Assembly: GCF_002286785.1 (NCBI RefSeq)
Contig: NZ_MUJY01000057.1
Coordinates: 16,937 to 80,936 of the forward strand
Length of the DNA: 64,000 bases
From: Pseudomonas sp. PIC25
GTDB lineage: Bacteria; Pseudomonadota; Gammaproteobacteria; Pseudomonadales; Pseudomonadaceae
Reading direction: 5' to 3'
Part shown: positions 28,735 through 37,298 of the stretch, piece after piece
Numbering within the stretch: position 1 is the stretch's first letter
Layout of the letters: every line of letters starts with the position of its first letter
The notes under the pieces: model-generated
Database searches by the model: none
Seen by the model: the letters and a program-made list of their open reading frames with translations, nothing else
Told to the model about the DNA's origin: nothing
Translations under genes and position numbers: made by a program

Positions 28735-29700
28735 ATGACTGAAGGGGCCGATCTCAAGGAGTTCCATTGGTTACTGGCGGTGGTGCAGAGCATCGACGTC
28801 GGTGTCGTTGTGCTGGATCGCCAGTACCGCGTAGAGGTATGGAACACCTTTATGGAGAATCGCTCCGGGCGGTTGCCGAGCGAGGTCCATGAGCAATTCT
28901 TTTTCAGCCTGTTTCCAGAGGTGGACGAGGCTTGGTTCCGGCATAAGGCAGAAAGCGTGGCGACCCTGGGTACCCCATCGTTCACCATCTGGGAGCAGCG
29001 CCCCTATCTGGTGCGTTTCAAGAATTATCAGCCGATCACCGGGCAGGAAAGCTTCATGTATCAGAACACTACGTTGTTGCCGCTACGGGCGGCCAACGGC
29101 GAGGTCGAACACTTCTGCCTGATTATCTATGACGTCACCCATGTGGCGCTGAACCGCCGTCTGCTACTGGCCGCAAACGAGCAATTGCAACATTTGTCCA
29201 ACACCGACCGTCTGACCGGGTTGTTCAATCGAGGGCACTGGGAGGAGCGGCTTCGCCATGAGCTCGCCCGGCACCGCCGCTATGCGACCAAGGCAGCCTT
29301 GGTGATGTTCGACATCGATCACTTCAAGCGCGTCAATGACACCTATGGCCATCAGGCGGGAGACCAGGTGATACGGTTGGTCGCCGAAGTGCTGCGCGAG
29401 CATGTGCGCGATGTCGATGTGGCCGGTCGCTACGGGGGTGAGGAGTTCGTCGTCCTGATGCCGGATACCGACCAGAACGGCGCGGTGTGTTTCGCCGAGC
29501 GCTTGCGCCGATCCATCGAGTCGCTGTGGGCGCCTCATGAGGAGCATACGATCACGTTCACCGTCAGCCTGGGCGTCGCCGATCTGAGCGTGCCTACGAC
29601 CGAGCATGTCCAACTGATCGAGCGGGCAGACCAGGCGCTGTATGCCTCCAAGAAGGGGGGCCGCAATCGGGTGAGCGTCTACGGCCAGTCAGAAGAGTGA
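28735..29700 (+). CDS. PAS-GGDEF diguanylate cyclase
   Basis: 321 aa, soluble. An N-terminal PAS-like sensor (about 10-135, VVQSIDVGVVVLDRQYRVEVWN) is joined by a short coiled coil (LLLAANEQLQHLSNTD) to a GGDEF domain. The active site is RYGGEEF with GGEEF at 234-238. The product-inhibition I-site RxxD (RDVD) lies exactly five residues before it, so it should be an active, feedback-controlled c-di-GMP synthase. There is no EAL domain. The ATG at 28735 lies 2 bp after the upstream response regulator, arguing for one signalling unit. Confidence 0.93.
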   Translation: MTEGADLKEFHWLLAVVQSIDVGVVVLDRQYRVEVWNTFMENRSGRLPSEVHEQFFFSLFPEVDEAWFRHKAESVATLGTPSFTIWEQRPYLVRFKNYQPITGQESFMYQNTTLLPLRAANGEVEHFCLIIYDVTHVALNRRLLLAANEQLQHLSNTDRLTGLFNRGHWEERLRHELARHRRYATKAALVMFDIDHFKRVNDTYGHQAGDQVIRLVAEVLREHVRDVDVAGRYGGEEFVVLMPDTDQNGAVCFAERLRRSIESLWAPHEEHTITFTVSLGVADLSVPTTEHVQLIERADQALYASKKGGRNRVSVYGQSEE

Positions 29701-29702
29701 CT

Positions 29703-30875
29703 TCAGGACGGTTGTGGTGCCGGACGGCGGGCTCCGATCAATACCGCCGACAGCGCCACCAGCAAGAGCGGCAGCATGCCTATATTCACCGGCCCCCAGC
29801 CGATGCTGGTGATCATCGCCCCGGACGCGAGGGACATGACGGCCGCCACGCTGCCATTACCCAACTCCATCAGGCCTTGCGCGTGGCCTTTTTCCTCCGC
29901 CCCGTGCCCCTCCGCGAGCAGGGTGGTGCCGGCGACCAGCATCAGGTTCCAGCCGGCACCCAGGAGGAACGAGCTGACCAGAAAGTGCGCCTGGGCGATG
30001 CCGCTCAACGCGATGGCGGCACTGGCGATCAAGAGGGCGATGCCGATCAGGGCCACCCTCCGGCTGCCCAGCCGATCCACAAGCGGACCGGCAGCGAAGG
30101 CGGGCAGGAACATGCCGACCAGATGCCAGCGGATCACTTCGGCGCCAACTTCCACATCGAAGCCGCAGAAGCTCATGGCCAGGGGCGTGGCGTTCATCAC
30201 CAGGATCATCAGCCCGTGGCCGATGGCGGTAATGGTCATGGCGGTACGGATCGCCGGGCGGGCCAGCAACAGCCGGATCATCGCCAGGCCTCCACTGCCC
30301 GGGCGCGGCGCGGCGCCTTCGCGCAGCTGCGCCATCAATAGCAGGCCGACCAGCGCCAGAACGGCGATTGCCAGGTAGGCGCCAACGAAGGGAGTGTCCA
30401 GGGCGTTGCGCGACCACAGCGCCAGCGACGGGGCGAACAGGGCGGCACACAGCCCGCCACCGATCACATAGGCTGTCGCCCGGCCTTTCTGTTGCTCGTT
30501 CACCGACTCCAGCGCGGCGAAGCGGTAATACATGGCCGACGCTTGGTAGGTGCCGATTGCCAGACTGCCGAGGCAGAACAACAGGAAATCGCCCAGCCAT
30601 ACGCCCAGCGCACTGAGCAGACCGCCCAGCACACCGCCGCCGGCCCCGAGCATCAGCCCGGCGCGCCGTCCGCGGCGCTGCATGAACAACGACAGCGGTT
30701 GCACTGCCAGCAGGTTGCCGACGACCAGCAAGGCCAGGGGCAGGGTGGCCAGGATGTTCAACGGCGCCAGTTGCATGCCCACCAGCGAGGTGAGGGTGAT
30801 GCCGATCAGGGCGCAACTCCAGTACAGCGCTTGGCCGGCGAACAACAGGCGGATCGAGGGATTGCTCAGCAGCAT
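29703..30875 (-). CDS. Major facilitator superfamily transporter
   Basis: 390 aa with about 12 hydrophobic segments, and the intermotif LVDRLGSRRVALIG between helices 8 and 9 (GxxxDRxGxRR type). Probably a drug or metabolite efflux permease of the YfcJ/YhhS-like or related group; the substrate is unknown. Convergent with the diguanylate cyclase (2-bp gap). The DUF1272 gene upstream is in the same orientation with a 13-bp gap, so they are probably one operon with the GlxA-type regulator. Confidence 0.88.
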   Translation of the reverse strand: MLLSNPSIRLLFAGQALYWSCALIGITLTSLVGMQLAPLNILATLPLALLVVGNLLAVQPLSLFMQRRGRRAGLMLGAGGGVLGGLLSALGVWLGDFLLFCLGSLAIGTYQASAMYYRFAALESVNEQQKGRATAYVIGGGLCAALFAPSLALWSRNALDTPFVGAYLAIAVLALVGLLLMAQLREGAAPRPGSGGLAMIRLLLARPAIRTAMTITAIGHGLMILVMNATPLAMSFCGFDVEVGAEVIRWHLVGMFLPAFAAGPLVDRLGSRRVALIGIALLIASAAIALSGIAQAHFLVSSFLLGAGWNLMLVAGTTLLAEGHGAEEKGHAQGLMELGNGSVAAVMSLASGAMITSIGWGPVNIGMLPLLLVALSAVLIGARRPAPQPS

Positions 30876-30888
30876 AGGGGTTTCCTTT

Positions 30889-31119
30889 TCAGCAGGGCTT
30901 GAAGGTGCGCGAGGTGGTGGCGGGGAAGCGTTCCAACTTGCCCGTGGGGCGGCGCGGTCGGTTGACCAGCTCGCCGCCGCAGTTCGGGCAGCGCAACTGG
31001 AGCTTTTCTTCCGCGCAACCGCGGCAGAAGGTGCATTCGAAGGAGCAGATCAGCGCATCGGCGCTGTCAGGTGGCAGGTCGCGGTCACAGCATTCGCAAC
31101 CAGGGCGCAGTTCAAGCAT
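30889..31119 (-). CDS. DUF1272 zinc-ribbon protein
   Basis: 76 aa, cysteine-rich: CECCDRDLP, then CSFECTFCRGC, then CPNCGGEL, the pattern of DUF1272 proteins predicted to bind one or two zinc ions. Function unknown. The start at 31119 (MLELRPGCECC) has GGAGA seven bases upstream. Its first 8 bases overlap the end of the upstream regulator gene, implying translational coupling. The C-terminal tail is basic (NRPRRPTGKLERFP). Confidence 0.88.
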   Translation of the reverse strand: MLELRPGCECCDRDLPPDSADALICSFECTFCRGCAEEKLQLRCPNCGGELVNRPRRPTGKLERFPATTSRTFKPC

Positions 31120-32137
31120 GACGGGTCTCCTTGAGCGGGCGCAGCCCGAAGCGCTCGGCGTATTCCTGCGGACTGACGGACAAGTGTTTATGGAAGGTGC
31201 GGCGCAGGTTCTCCGGGTGGCCAAAGCCCGTCAGCCGCGCGACGGTGGCGATCGACGCCTGGGCGTCCTGCAGCAAGGCGCGGGCGGCTTCCAGGCGGAC
31301 GCGCTCGACGTAGCGACCGGGGCCCATGCCCAGCTCCTGGACGAAGACCCGCGACAGGGTGCGGGGCGCCATGCGTGCCTGCTCGGCCAGCGCCTCGAGA
31401 GACAGGTCGTCGCCAAGGTGGGCCGGTATCCAGTCGAGCAGGGCCGCCAGCCGCGAGGTGCGGTTGGGGTCTGGGGCGAGCAGGGCGCTGAACTGTGCCT
31501 GGCCACCCGGCCGGCGAAGGAACATCACCAGGCGCCGGGCCACGGCGAGGGCCAGCGAGCGACCGAGGTCGGCTTCCACCAGCGCCAGGGCCAGATCGAT
31601 TCCGGCGGTCACCCCGGCGGAGGTGAACACATGGGCATCGCCATCACGCTCGAAGGGATCGTAGGTGTGCAGGCGGTTGTCCTGGACCTGCACGGCGGGA
31701 TGTTCGCGCCGCAGGGTCTCGAGGTCCGCCCAGTGAGTCGTGGCGGGGCGCTGGTCGAGCAGTCCGGCCGCCGCCAGCAATAGCGCACCCGAACAGACCG
31801 AGCCGAGCCGGCGAACCTGAGGTTCGGTCTGACGTAGCCAGTCGAGCAGCGCCTGGTCCTCGCATTGCCGCTCGACACCCAGGCCGCCGGGCACCAGCAG
31901 CGTATCCAAGGTCGAAGTGTCCAGGCCACGCCAACTGAGTTCGGCGCAAATGCTCAGGCCGGCGGAGGTCGCCACCGGGCCGACGGCATCGCCGAGCACG
32001 TTCAACCGATAGGCAGGAGGAAGCCCTTGGCGCTGGCGTTCGACATTGGCGGAAGCAAAGACCTGCATGGGCCCGGTCACGTCCAGGCTCATCACATCGG
32101 GGTAAATCAAACAAGCGATCCAGCGTTGGTTTTCCAC
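31112..32137 (-). CDS. GlxA-type AraC-family transcriptional regulator
   Basis: 341 aa. Residues about 10-185 form a DJ-1/PfpI (class I glutamine amidotransferase-like) domain with the conserved nucleophile-elbow region GSVCSGALLLAAAG. Residues about 225-325 are an AraC double helix-turn-helix (ARMAPRTLSRVFVQELG and VARLTGFGHPENLRRTFHKHL). Such regulators control amine, arginine or glycine betaine catabolism; the ligand here is unknown. The likely start is GTG at 32137 with GAGG eight bases upstream; another GTG at 32146 is possible. It overlaps the DUF1272 gene by 8 bp, and the MFS gene follows. Confidence 0.9.
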   Translation of the reverse strand: MENQRWIACLIYPDVMSLDVTGPMQVFASANVERQRQGLPPAYRLNVLGDAVGPVATSAGLSICAELSWRGLDTSTLDTLLVPGGLGVERQCEDQALLDWLRQTEPQVRRLGSVCSGALLLAAAGLLDQRPATTHWADLETLRREHPAVQVQDNRLHTYDPFERDGDAHVFTSAGVTAGIDLALALVEADLGRSLALAVARRLVMFLRRPGGQAQFSALLAPDPNRTSRLAALLDWIPAHLGDDLSLEALAEQARMAPRTLSRVFVQELGMGPGRYVERVRLEAARALLQDAQASIATVARLTGFGHPENLRRTFHKHLSVSPQEYAERFGLRPLKETRHA

Positions 32138-32226
32138 GGCACGCACCTCGGAGGAGATGTGGCCAGTGTGCGGCGTCGTGCTATTGGCGACAATGACAAT
32201 AAACCCACAAATATTGCCATTTCCGC

Positions 32227-32877
32227 TCAGGGCGGCGTAATTCGCTCCTGGTAGGCTTGTTCACGGGCCTCCTGCAGGCGCTCCCGCAGGTATTGATCGC
32301 GACTGAGCCCGCCGGGGACCTGCTGCATGGCGAGAACTTCCTCGACGATTCGTTTTTCCTCGGTCTTGTAGCGTGCGAAGTTCGCATCGGGCGATCGCTC
32401 CGCCTCGCGTGCCGCACTGCGTGCCTTGTAGCGGGCGGTCATGGCGGCGGCCCTGGCTTTTTGTTCCGCCTCGTCTAGTCCGCTGGCCTGGATGAGGCCA
32501 ATCTGGAGCAGCAGGGCTTCGCTGAGTGCCAATTCGCCGCGCTCCTCGTAGCGGTCGATTTCCCTGGAAAGATTTTTGGCTTGCCGCGCTCTCTCCGTGG
32601 CGGAGAGGTCGGCGGCCCGGTTGGTGAAGCGTCGATAGTCGTTGCGGAAGACAAGACGCTCCTGCTGCTGCGCCAGCATCACGGAATCGAGGATGGCGCC
32701 GGACCGTCGCGATGCAACGGGCTGTTCCGGTAGCGGTGTCGATATTGGATCGCTGCCAGTGACGGTCGATTGAGAGGCCGGGGGCGAGTCGTCGCCTGGC
32801 GTCAGCCAGAGCATGGAGGCCAGGCCGCCAGTTAGGGCGAGAAGCGTTCCGAACGCAACGGGAGTCCAGCGAGGCAT
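32227..32877 (-). CDS. Hypothetical membrane-anchored or secreted helical protein
   Basis: 216 aa. The N-terminus has a basic start and one hydrophobic segment (WTPVAFGTLLALTGGLASMLWL, here residues 4-25), a signal anchor or signal peptide. A Pro/Ser-rich linker (about 30-60) is followed by a long charged, almost entirely helical part rich in Arg, Glu and Ala, probably coiled coil. No catalytic motif is seen. The general build recalls periplasmic chaperone-like proteins such as lipase foldases, but I see no sequence motif that proves it. It starts 54 bp downstream of the phoX terminator. Confidence 0.65.
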   Translation of the reverse strand: MPRWTPVAFGTLLALTGGLASMLWLTPGDDSPPASQSTVTGSDPISTPLPEQPVASRRSGAILDSVMLAQQQERLVFRNDYRRFTNRAADLSATERARQAKNLSREIDRYEERGELALSEALLLQIGLIQASGLDEAEQKARAAAMTARYKARSAAREAERSPDANFARYKTEEKRIVEEVLAMQQVPGGLSRDQYLRERLQEAREQAYQERITPP

Positions 32878-32930
32878 GGGACACCTGGGGAGCGATGCTG
32901 ACCTTTCACAGGGTAGACGATGGCCAGAAT

Positions 32931-32962
32931 AAAGAAGCCCGGCGCCAGGGCCGGGCTTCTTT
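32931..32962 (-). terminator. Rho-independent terminator after phoX
   Basis: AAAGAAGCCCGGC-N6-GCCGGGCTTCTTT, a perfect 13-bp stem with T/A runs at both ends, 12 bp beyond the phoX stop on the minus strand. Confidence 0.88.
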
Positions 32963-32974
32963 GGGGCGGTGGAA

Positions 32975-34975
32975 TTACAGCAGGCGTTTGCCGTTCTCGC
33001 GGGTGACGATGACCGTCGCCGCGCGCGGACGCTTGCCGGGGCCATCCGGCCAGGTGCTCAGCAGGTTGGAGGGGGTGGAACCTTCGCCGGGATGTTGGAT
33101 GTTCACGAACAGCGTCTTGAAGTCCGGAGTCGCGGTGATGCCGGTCACCTCACAACCCGACGGGCCGACCAGGAAGCGCTTCAGTTCGCCGGTGCGCGGG
33201 TCGGCCACCAACATCTGGTTGTTACCGAACGGACCCGAGCTGAGCTGGCTGCCGCTCATGTCGGTCTGGATCCACAGGCGGCCGTCTTCGTCGAACCACA
33301 AACCGTCCGGGCTGGCCAGGATGTTGTCGGCATTCAGCGGCTGGCCGTTCGGGCCACGGCTGTCGGACGTCGGACCGGCAAGCAGGAAGAGGTTCCAGGC
33401 GAAGCGGGTGCCGGCATGGTCGCGGCTCAGTTCGCGCCAGCGGATGATGTGGCCATAGGCGTTGGCGGCACGCGGGTTGGCCGCATCCGCCGTGGTACGT
33501 GAACTGTTATTGGTCAGGGTGAAGTAGATTTCCCCGGTGTCTGGATGGGCGGCGCCCCATTCCGGGCGGTCCATCTTGGTGGCGCCGACGACATCGGCGG
33601 CCAGACGGGTATTGATCAGCACTTCGCCCTGGTCGGCGAAGCTCACGCCAGCGGCGGCGCAGGCGGCCTGGAACGCCGGATCGTCGATGTCCAGGGCCAG
33701 CCAGTCGCCACTGCCATCGGCATTGAAGCGGGCGACGTAGAGGGTGCCCTCGTCGAGCAGGCGGCTATTGGCGCGGCTGCCGGGACGGAACTTGCCACGG
33801 CTGACGTACTTGTAGATGTACTCGTTCTGTGAGTCGTCACCCGAATAGCAGACCACGCGCTTACCCGGACGGGTCGGGGCGAAAACCAGTCCTTCGTGGG
33901 CGAAGCGGCCCAGAGCGGTGTGCTTGACCGGCGTCGAGTCCGGGTTGAATGGATCGATCTCGACGATCCAGCCGAAGTGGTTCGGTTCATTGCGGTAGTC
34001 ACCGGTGGCGTCCGCCGCCTTGCGGGTGGCGTCGAAGCGTTCGAACTCGTCGCCGGCAAGGGTATCCCAGCCGAAGCGGCTGGTATTGCGCAGACCATAG
34101 CGGCTCAGTTCGCGCGGCAGCGTGGTGTCCTGGGTGGCGAAGTAGCCGGCCCAGTTCTCTTCGCAGGTCAGGTAGGTGCCCCAAGGGGTATAGCCGTTGG
34201 CGCAGTTGTTCTGGGTGCCCCGAGTGGCGGTGCCGTCCGGGCTGTAGCGGGTGCGCATGAGCGCGTGGCCGCGCGCCGGGCCGCGGATCTGCATCGGCGT
34301 GGCCGCGGTGATACGGCGGTTGCGTGCGCTCGGCAGGACTTCCCATTCACCCTGCTGGTTGCGGCGGATTTCTACCACCGAGACGCCATGGGCGTTGATC
34401 TCCTTGCGGACTTCCTCGGCGCTGGTGCGCTTGCCGTTGACCACGGTCGGACCGTTGGGGTGCAGCAGATTGACGTCGATGTACTCGTGGTTGAGCACCA
34501 GCAGGCCATGGTCGCTGCGACGGCCATAGCCCCACTGGGCGTCGATGGGGAAGAAGTGCATGCCGTCATGGTGCATGCCGGTCTGTTCTGCCTGGTCCTG
34601 GGCGCTGTTGCTGGCGTCTTCCAGGAACGCCGGGTAGCGGCCTGTGATCGGGGTGCCCCACGGAATGAAAGCCGTAGCCTTGTAGCCTTGCGGAACCGTG
34701 ATGGTGTCGGCGCGGGTCACCGGCACCGGTGTGAAGGGCAGGCGCGAACGGGGCTTGAAGATACCCAGGCCTTGTGTGGTGGCTTGGGCCGCCTCGCTAC
34801 TGCCGGGCAGGCTGACGCCGAGGAAGGCGAGAGCACCGAGCGCGGCACCACCGGCCAATACCTGACGGCGGCCGAGGCCTTCGATCAATTCATTGATATG
34901 CGGGTTCTGCGAGTGGTTGCTGGGCAACTCATCGCCGTTGCCGAACAGCACGGCGTTCTCGTTATCGCGGTTCAA
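32975..34975 (-). CDS. phoX: PhoX-family alkaline phosphatase, Tat-exported
   Basis: 666 aa. The N-terminus has a twin-arginine motif GRRQVLAGG at about 36-44 followed by a hydrophobic stretch and SEA, a Tat signal. The mature part is a PhoX (DUF839) six-bladed propeller containing TCEENWAGYF with the Fe-binding Cys271, FGWIVEIDP, and HEGLVF. PhoX hydrolyses phosphomonoesters with Ca2+/Fe3+ cofactors in the periplasm or outside. The start is TTG at 34975, supported by AAGGAG seven bases upstream and no nearer ATG. A Pho box at 35034-35051 implies PhoB control. Confidence 0.93.
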   Translation of the reverse strand: MNRDNENAVLFGNGDELPSNHSQNPHINELIEGLGRRQVLAGGAALGALAFLGVSLPGSSEAAQATTQGLGIFKPRSRLPFTPVPVTRADTITVPQGYKATAFIPWGTPITGRYPAFLEDASNSAQDQAEQTGMHHDGMHFFPIDAQWGYGRRSDHGLLVLNHEYIDVNLLHPNGPTVVNGKRTSAEEVRKEINAHGVSVVEIRRNQQGEWEVLPSARNRRITAATPMQIRGPARGHALMRTRYSPDGTATRGTQNNCANGYTPWGTYLTCEENWAGYFATQDTTLPRELSRYGLRNTSRFGWDTLAGDEFERFDATRKAADATGDYRNEPNHFGWIVEIDPFNPDSTPVKHTALGRFAHEGLVFAPTRPGKRVVCYSGDDSQNEYIYKYVSRGKFRPGSRANSRLLDEGTLYVARFNADGSGDWLALDIDDPAFQAACAAAGVSFADQGEVLINTRLAADVVGATKMDRPEWGAAHPDTGEIYFTLTNNSSRTTADAANPRAANAYGHIIRWRELSRDHAGTRFAWNLFLLAGPTSDSRGPNGQPLNADNILASPDGLWFDEDGRLWIQTDMSGSQLSSGPFGNNQMLVADPRTGELKRFLVGPSGCEVTGITATPDFKTLFVNIQHPGEGSTPSNLLSTWPDGPGKRPRAATVIVTRENGKRLL

Positions 34976-35033
34976 GGCGAGGCTCCTTCTTCTGTGAGGC
35001 GAATCGACGGAGCCATGACGCTAACCAGCGGAC

Positions 35034-35051
35034 ACGACAAAACCATGACAG
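35034..35051 (-). promoter_or_regulatory. Pho box upstream of phoX
   Basis: On the minus strand CTGTCAT-N4-TTGTCGT matches the PhoB direct-repeat consensus CTGTCAT-N4-CTGTCAT (first half perfect, second 5/7). It lies about 60 bp upstream of the phoX start codon. Confidence 0.75.
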
Positions 35052-35131
35052 GGAGTGTGATCGATTGCACGGTTTCGAGGTGGCCATTATTTGGCCGTCA
35101 TGCTGCATGGAGCAGTCTTTCTGCCGGAAAT

Positions 35132-35160
35132 GCAAAGCCCCGGCCGAGGCCGGGGCTTGC
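35132..35160 (-). terminator. Rho-independent terminator after aceA
   Basis: GCAAGCCCCGGCC-TC-GGCCGGGGCTTTGC hairpin on the minus strand, 39 bp after the aceA stop. Confidence 0.8.
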
Positions 35161-35198
35161 AGTCTGGCGGTCTCGGTCGGAGCCGAGCGAACCGGTTC

Positions 35199-36797
35199 TT
35201 AGTGGAACTGGTTCATGGTGTTGTCTTTACCGCTCGCCTTCAGAGCTGCTTCGCCAGCGAAGTACTCCTTGTGGTTGTCGCCGATGTCGGAGCCAGCCAT
35301 ATTCTGGTGCTTGACGCAGGCGATACCCTGGCGCAGTTCCTGACGCTGCACGCCCTTCACGTAGGCCAGCATGCCCTGGTCGGCGAAGTAACCCTTGGCC
35401 AGGTTGTCGGTGGACAGCGCGGCGGTGTGGTAGGTCGGCAGGGTAATCAGGTGGTGGAAGATACCGGCCTGAGCGGAACCGTCACGCTGGAAGGTGCGGA
35501 TGCGCTCGTCGGCTTCCTTGGCCAGGTCGGTTTCGTCGTACTCGACGCTCATCAGCTGGGCGCGGTCGTAGGCGGAAACGTCCTTGCCGGCAGCAGCCCA
35601 GGCATCGAACACCTGCTGACGGAAGTTCAGCGTCCAGTTGAAGGACGGGCTGTTGTTGTACACCAGCTTGGCGTTCGGGATGACCTCACGGATGCGGTCG
35701 ACCATGCCCTTGATCTGGCCCACGTGCGGTTTCTCGGTTTCGATCCACAGCAGGTCGGCGCCGTTCTGCAGGCTGGTGATGCAGTCCAGGACGCAGCGGT
35801 CTTCGCCGGTGCCCTTGCGGAACTGGAACAGGCCGGAAGCCAGGCGCTTCGGCTTGAGCAGCTTGCCGTTGGCCTTGACCACCACGTCGCCGTTGGCGAT
35901 GTCGGCGGCGGATTCGACGTAATCGCCATCGAGGAAGCTGTTGTACAGGTCGCCCAGGTCGCCCGGCTCCTTGGTCACGGCGATCTGCTTGGTCAGGCCG
36001 GCACCCAGGGAGTCGGTACGGGCAACGATGACGCCATCGTCAACGCCCAGCTCGAGGAAGGCGTAGCGAACGGCATTGATCTTGGCGAGGAAGTCTTCGT
36101 GCGGAACGGTCACTTTGCCATCCTGGTGGCCGCACTGCTTCTCATCGGAAACCTGGTTTTCGATTTGGATGCAGCAGGCACCGGCTTCGATCATCTTCTT
36201 GGCCAGCAGGTAGGTGGCCTCGGCGTTGCCGAAACCGGCGTCGATGTCGGCGATGATCGGTACGACGTGGGTTTCGAAGTTGTCGATCTGGCTCAGCAGG
36301 TCGGCTTCCTTGGCCTTGTCGCCTTCGGCGCGGGCCTTGTCCAGGGCGGTGAAGAGCAGGTCCAGTTCGCGGGCGTCGGCTTGGCGCAGGAAGGTGTACA
36401 GCTCTTCGATCAGACCGGAAACGGCAGTCTTCTCGTGCATGGATTGATCCGGCAGCGGGCCGAAGTCAGAGCGCAGCGCGGCGACCATCCAGCCGGACAG
36501 GTAGAGGTAGCGCTTGTTGGTGGTCTTCAGGTGCTTCTTGATGGAGATCAGCTTCTGCTGACCGATGAAGCCGTGCCAGCAGCCCAGGGACTGGGTGTAG
36601 ACGGAAGAGTCGGCATCATACTCGGCCATGTCTTTGCGCATGATGGCCGCAGTGTATTTGGCGATGTCCAGGCCGGTCTTGAAGCGGTTCTGGATGCGCA
36701 TGCGAGCGGCGTATTCCGGGTTGATAGCGCCCCAGCTGCTGCCATTTTTCTCTTTCAGGGCGGCAACGGCCTTGATCTCGTTTTGATATGCGGACAT
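35199..36797 (-). CDS. aceA: Isocitrate lyase (long Pseudomonas type)
   Basis: 532 aa, the longer form typical of P. aeruginosa. It splits isocitrate into glyoxylate and succinate in the glyoxylate shunt. The active-site loop is KQCGH with catalytic Cys222 (SDEKQCGHQDGK), and substrate/metal motifs include DADAGFGNAEA. The start MSAYQNEIKAV at 36797 follows GAAGGATT in the leader and gives the standard N-terminus; an in-frame extension upstream is rejected. A candidate promoter lies about 395 bp upstream, so the leader is long (see 37197-37225). Confidence 0.96.
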   Translation of the reverse strand: MSAYQNEIKAVAALKEKNGSSWGAINPEYAARMRIQNRFKTGLDIAKYTAAIMRKDMAEYDADSSVYTQSLGCWHGFIGQQKLISIKKHLKTTNKRYLYLSGWMVAALRSDFGPLPDQSMHEKTAVSGLIEELYTFLRQADARELDLLFTALDKARAEGDKAKEADLLSQIDNFETHVVPIIADIDAGFGNAEATYLLAKKMIEAGACCIQIENQVSDEKQCGHQDGKVTVPHEDFLAKINAVRYAFLELGVDDGVIVARTDSLGAGLTKQIAVTKEPGDLGDLYNSFLDGDYVESAADIANGDVVVKANGKLLKPKRLASGLFQFRKGTGEDRCVLDCITSLQNGADLLWIETEKPHVGQIKGMVDRIREVIPNAKLVYNNSPSFNWTLNFRQQVFDAWAAAGKDVSAYDRAQLMSVEYDETDLAKEADERIRTFQRDGSAQAGIFHHLITLPTYHTAALSTDNLAKGYFADQGMLAYVKGVQRQELRQGIACVKHQNMAGSDIGDNHKEYFAGEAALKASGKDNTMNQFH

Positions 36798-37156
36798 GGT
36801 CAATCCTTCAAAGTTTGAGTTTGGTTGAGCACTGACTTTCCCACCCAAAACCTACGTGCTGGAGCTCGCTCTGGGGCGTCACGCCGCAGAAAACGTCGAA
36901 GTATTGACCGGAGGAGTGAAGCTGGAGAGGAGGGGTGTTTCGAGACGAACAGTTCGGAGACTGGGCGCAGGATGCGGACGCTAGCCGGCTCGTGGATGCC
37001 GCTGGGCGAGCGCTGATGCTGTGCCTGTCGTTCTCGCTGATACGTTGATCGCTTCCCCGTCCCTCAGGACAACTTCGTTCCAGTCGCAACCTCGTCGAAC
37101 CGCCTTGTGGGCTGTTAGGACACGGACCGCCCCGAATGGTGTTACGGGTGCGATCT

Positions 37157-37177
37157 GGGGACCCTTTAGAGGTCCCT
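37157..37177 (-). other. Hairpin in the aceA leader
   Basis: GGGACC-tctaaag-GGTCCC inverted repeat within the predicted 5' leader of aceA. It lies just after the predicted transcription start. The remaining leader to 36798 shows no gene I can support. Confidence 0.4.
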
Positions 37178-37196
37178 GGCTAGCGGGAGCGAGGCC

Positions 37197-37225
37197 ATGA
37201 TGCGCTTCAAACAAGTGTTCGTCAA
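37197..37225 (-). promoter_or_regulatory. Candidate sigma-70 promoter of aceA
   Basis: On the minus strand TTGACG (37225-37220), 17-bp spacer, CATCAT (37202-37197). The -35 is 5/6 and the -10 4/6 of consensus. The predicted transcript starts near 37190, about 390 nt upstream of the aceA ATG. Confidence 0.45.
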
Positions 37226-37231
37226 ACGTTT

Positions 37232-37257
37232 TGTAGTGTTTTTTTATCACTACTACA
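37232..37257. promoter_or_regulatory. Inverted-repeat operator candidate upstream of aceA
   Basis: TGTAGT-N14-ACTACA, with a nested TAGTG-N9-CACTA, ends 7 bp before the candidate aceA -35. The half-sites match the inverted repeat at the icd promoter. A second, 10-bp palindrome ACCGATCGGT lies at 37275-37284. Confidence 0.5.
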
Positions 37258-37298
37258 TGGTGCTTTAGTAGGAAACCGATCGGTCAGAAAATACACCT

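Noticed and set aside
36981..37250. 89-codon minus-strand frame in the aceA leader.
   Set aside because: There is no ribosome site, its composition is unlike coding DNA here, and it overlaps the candidate promoter and hairpin; better explained as untranslated leader.
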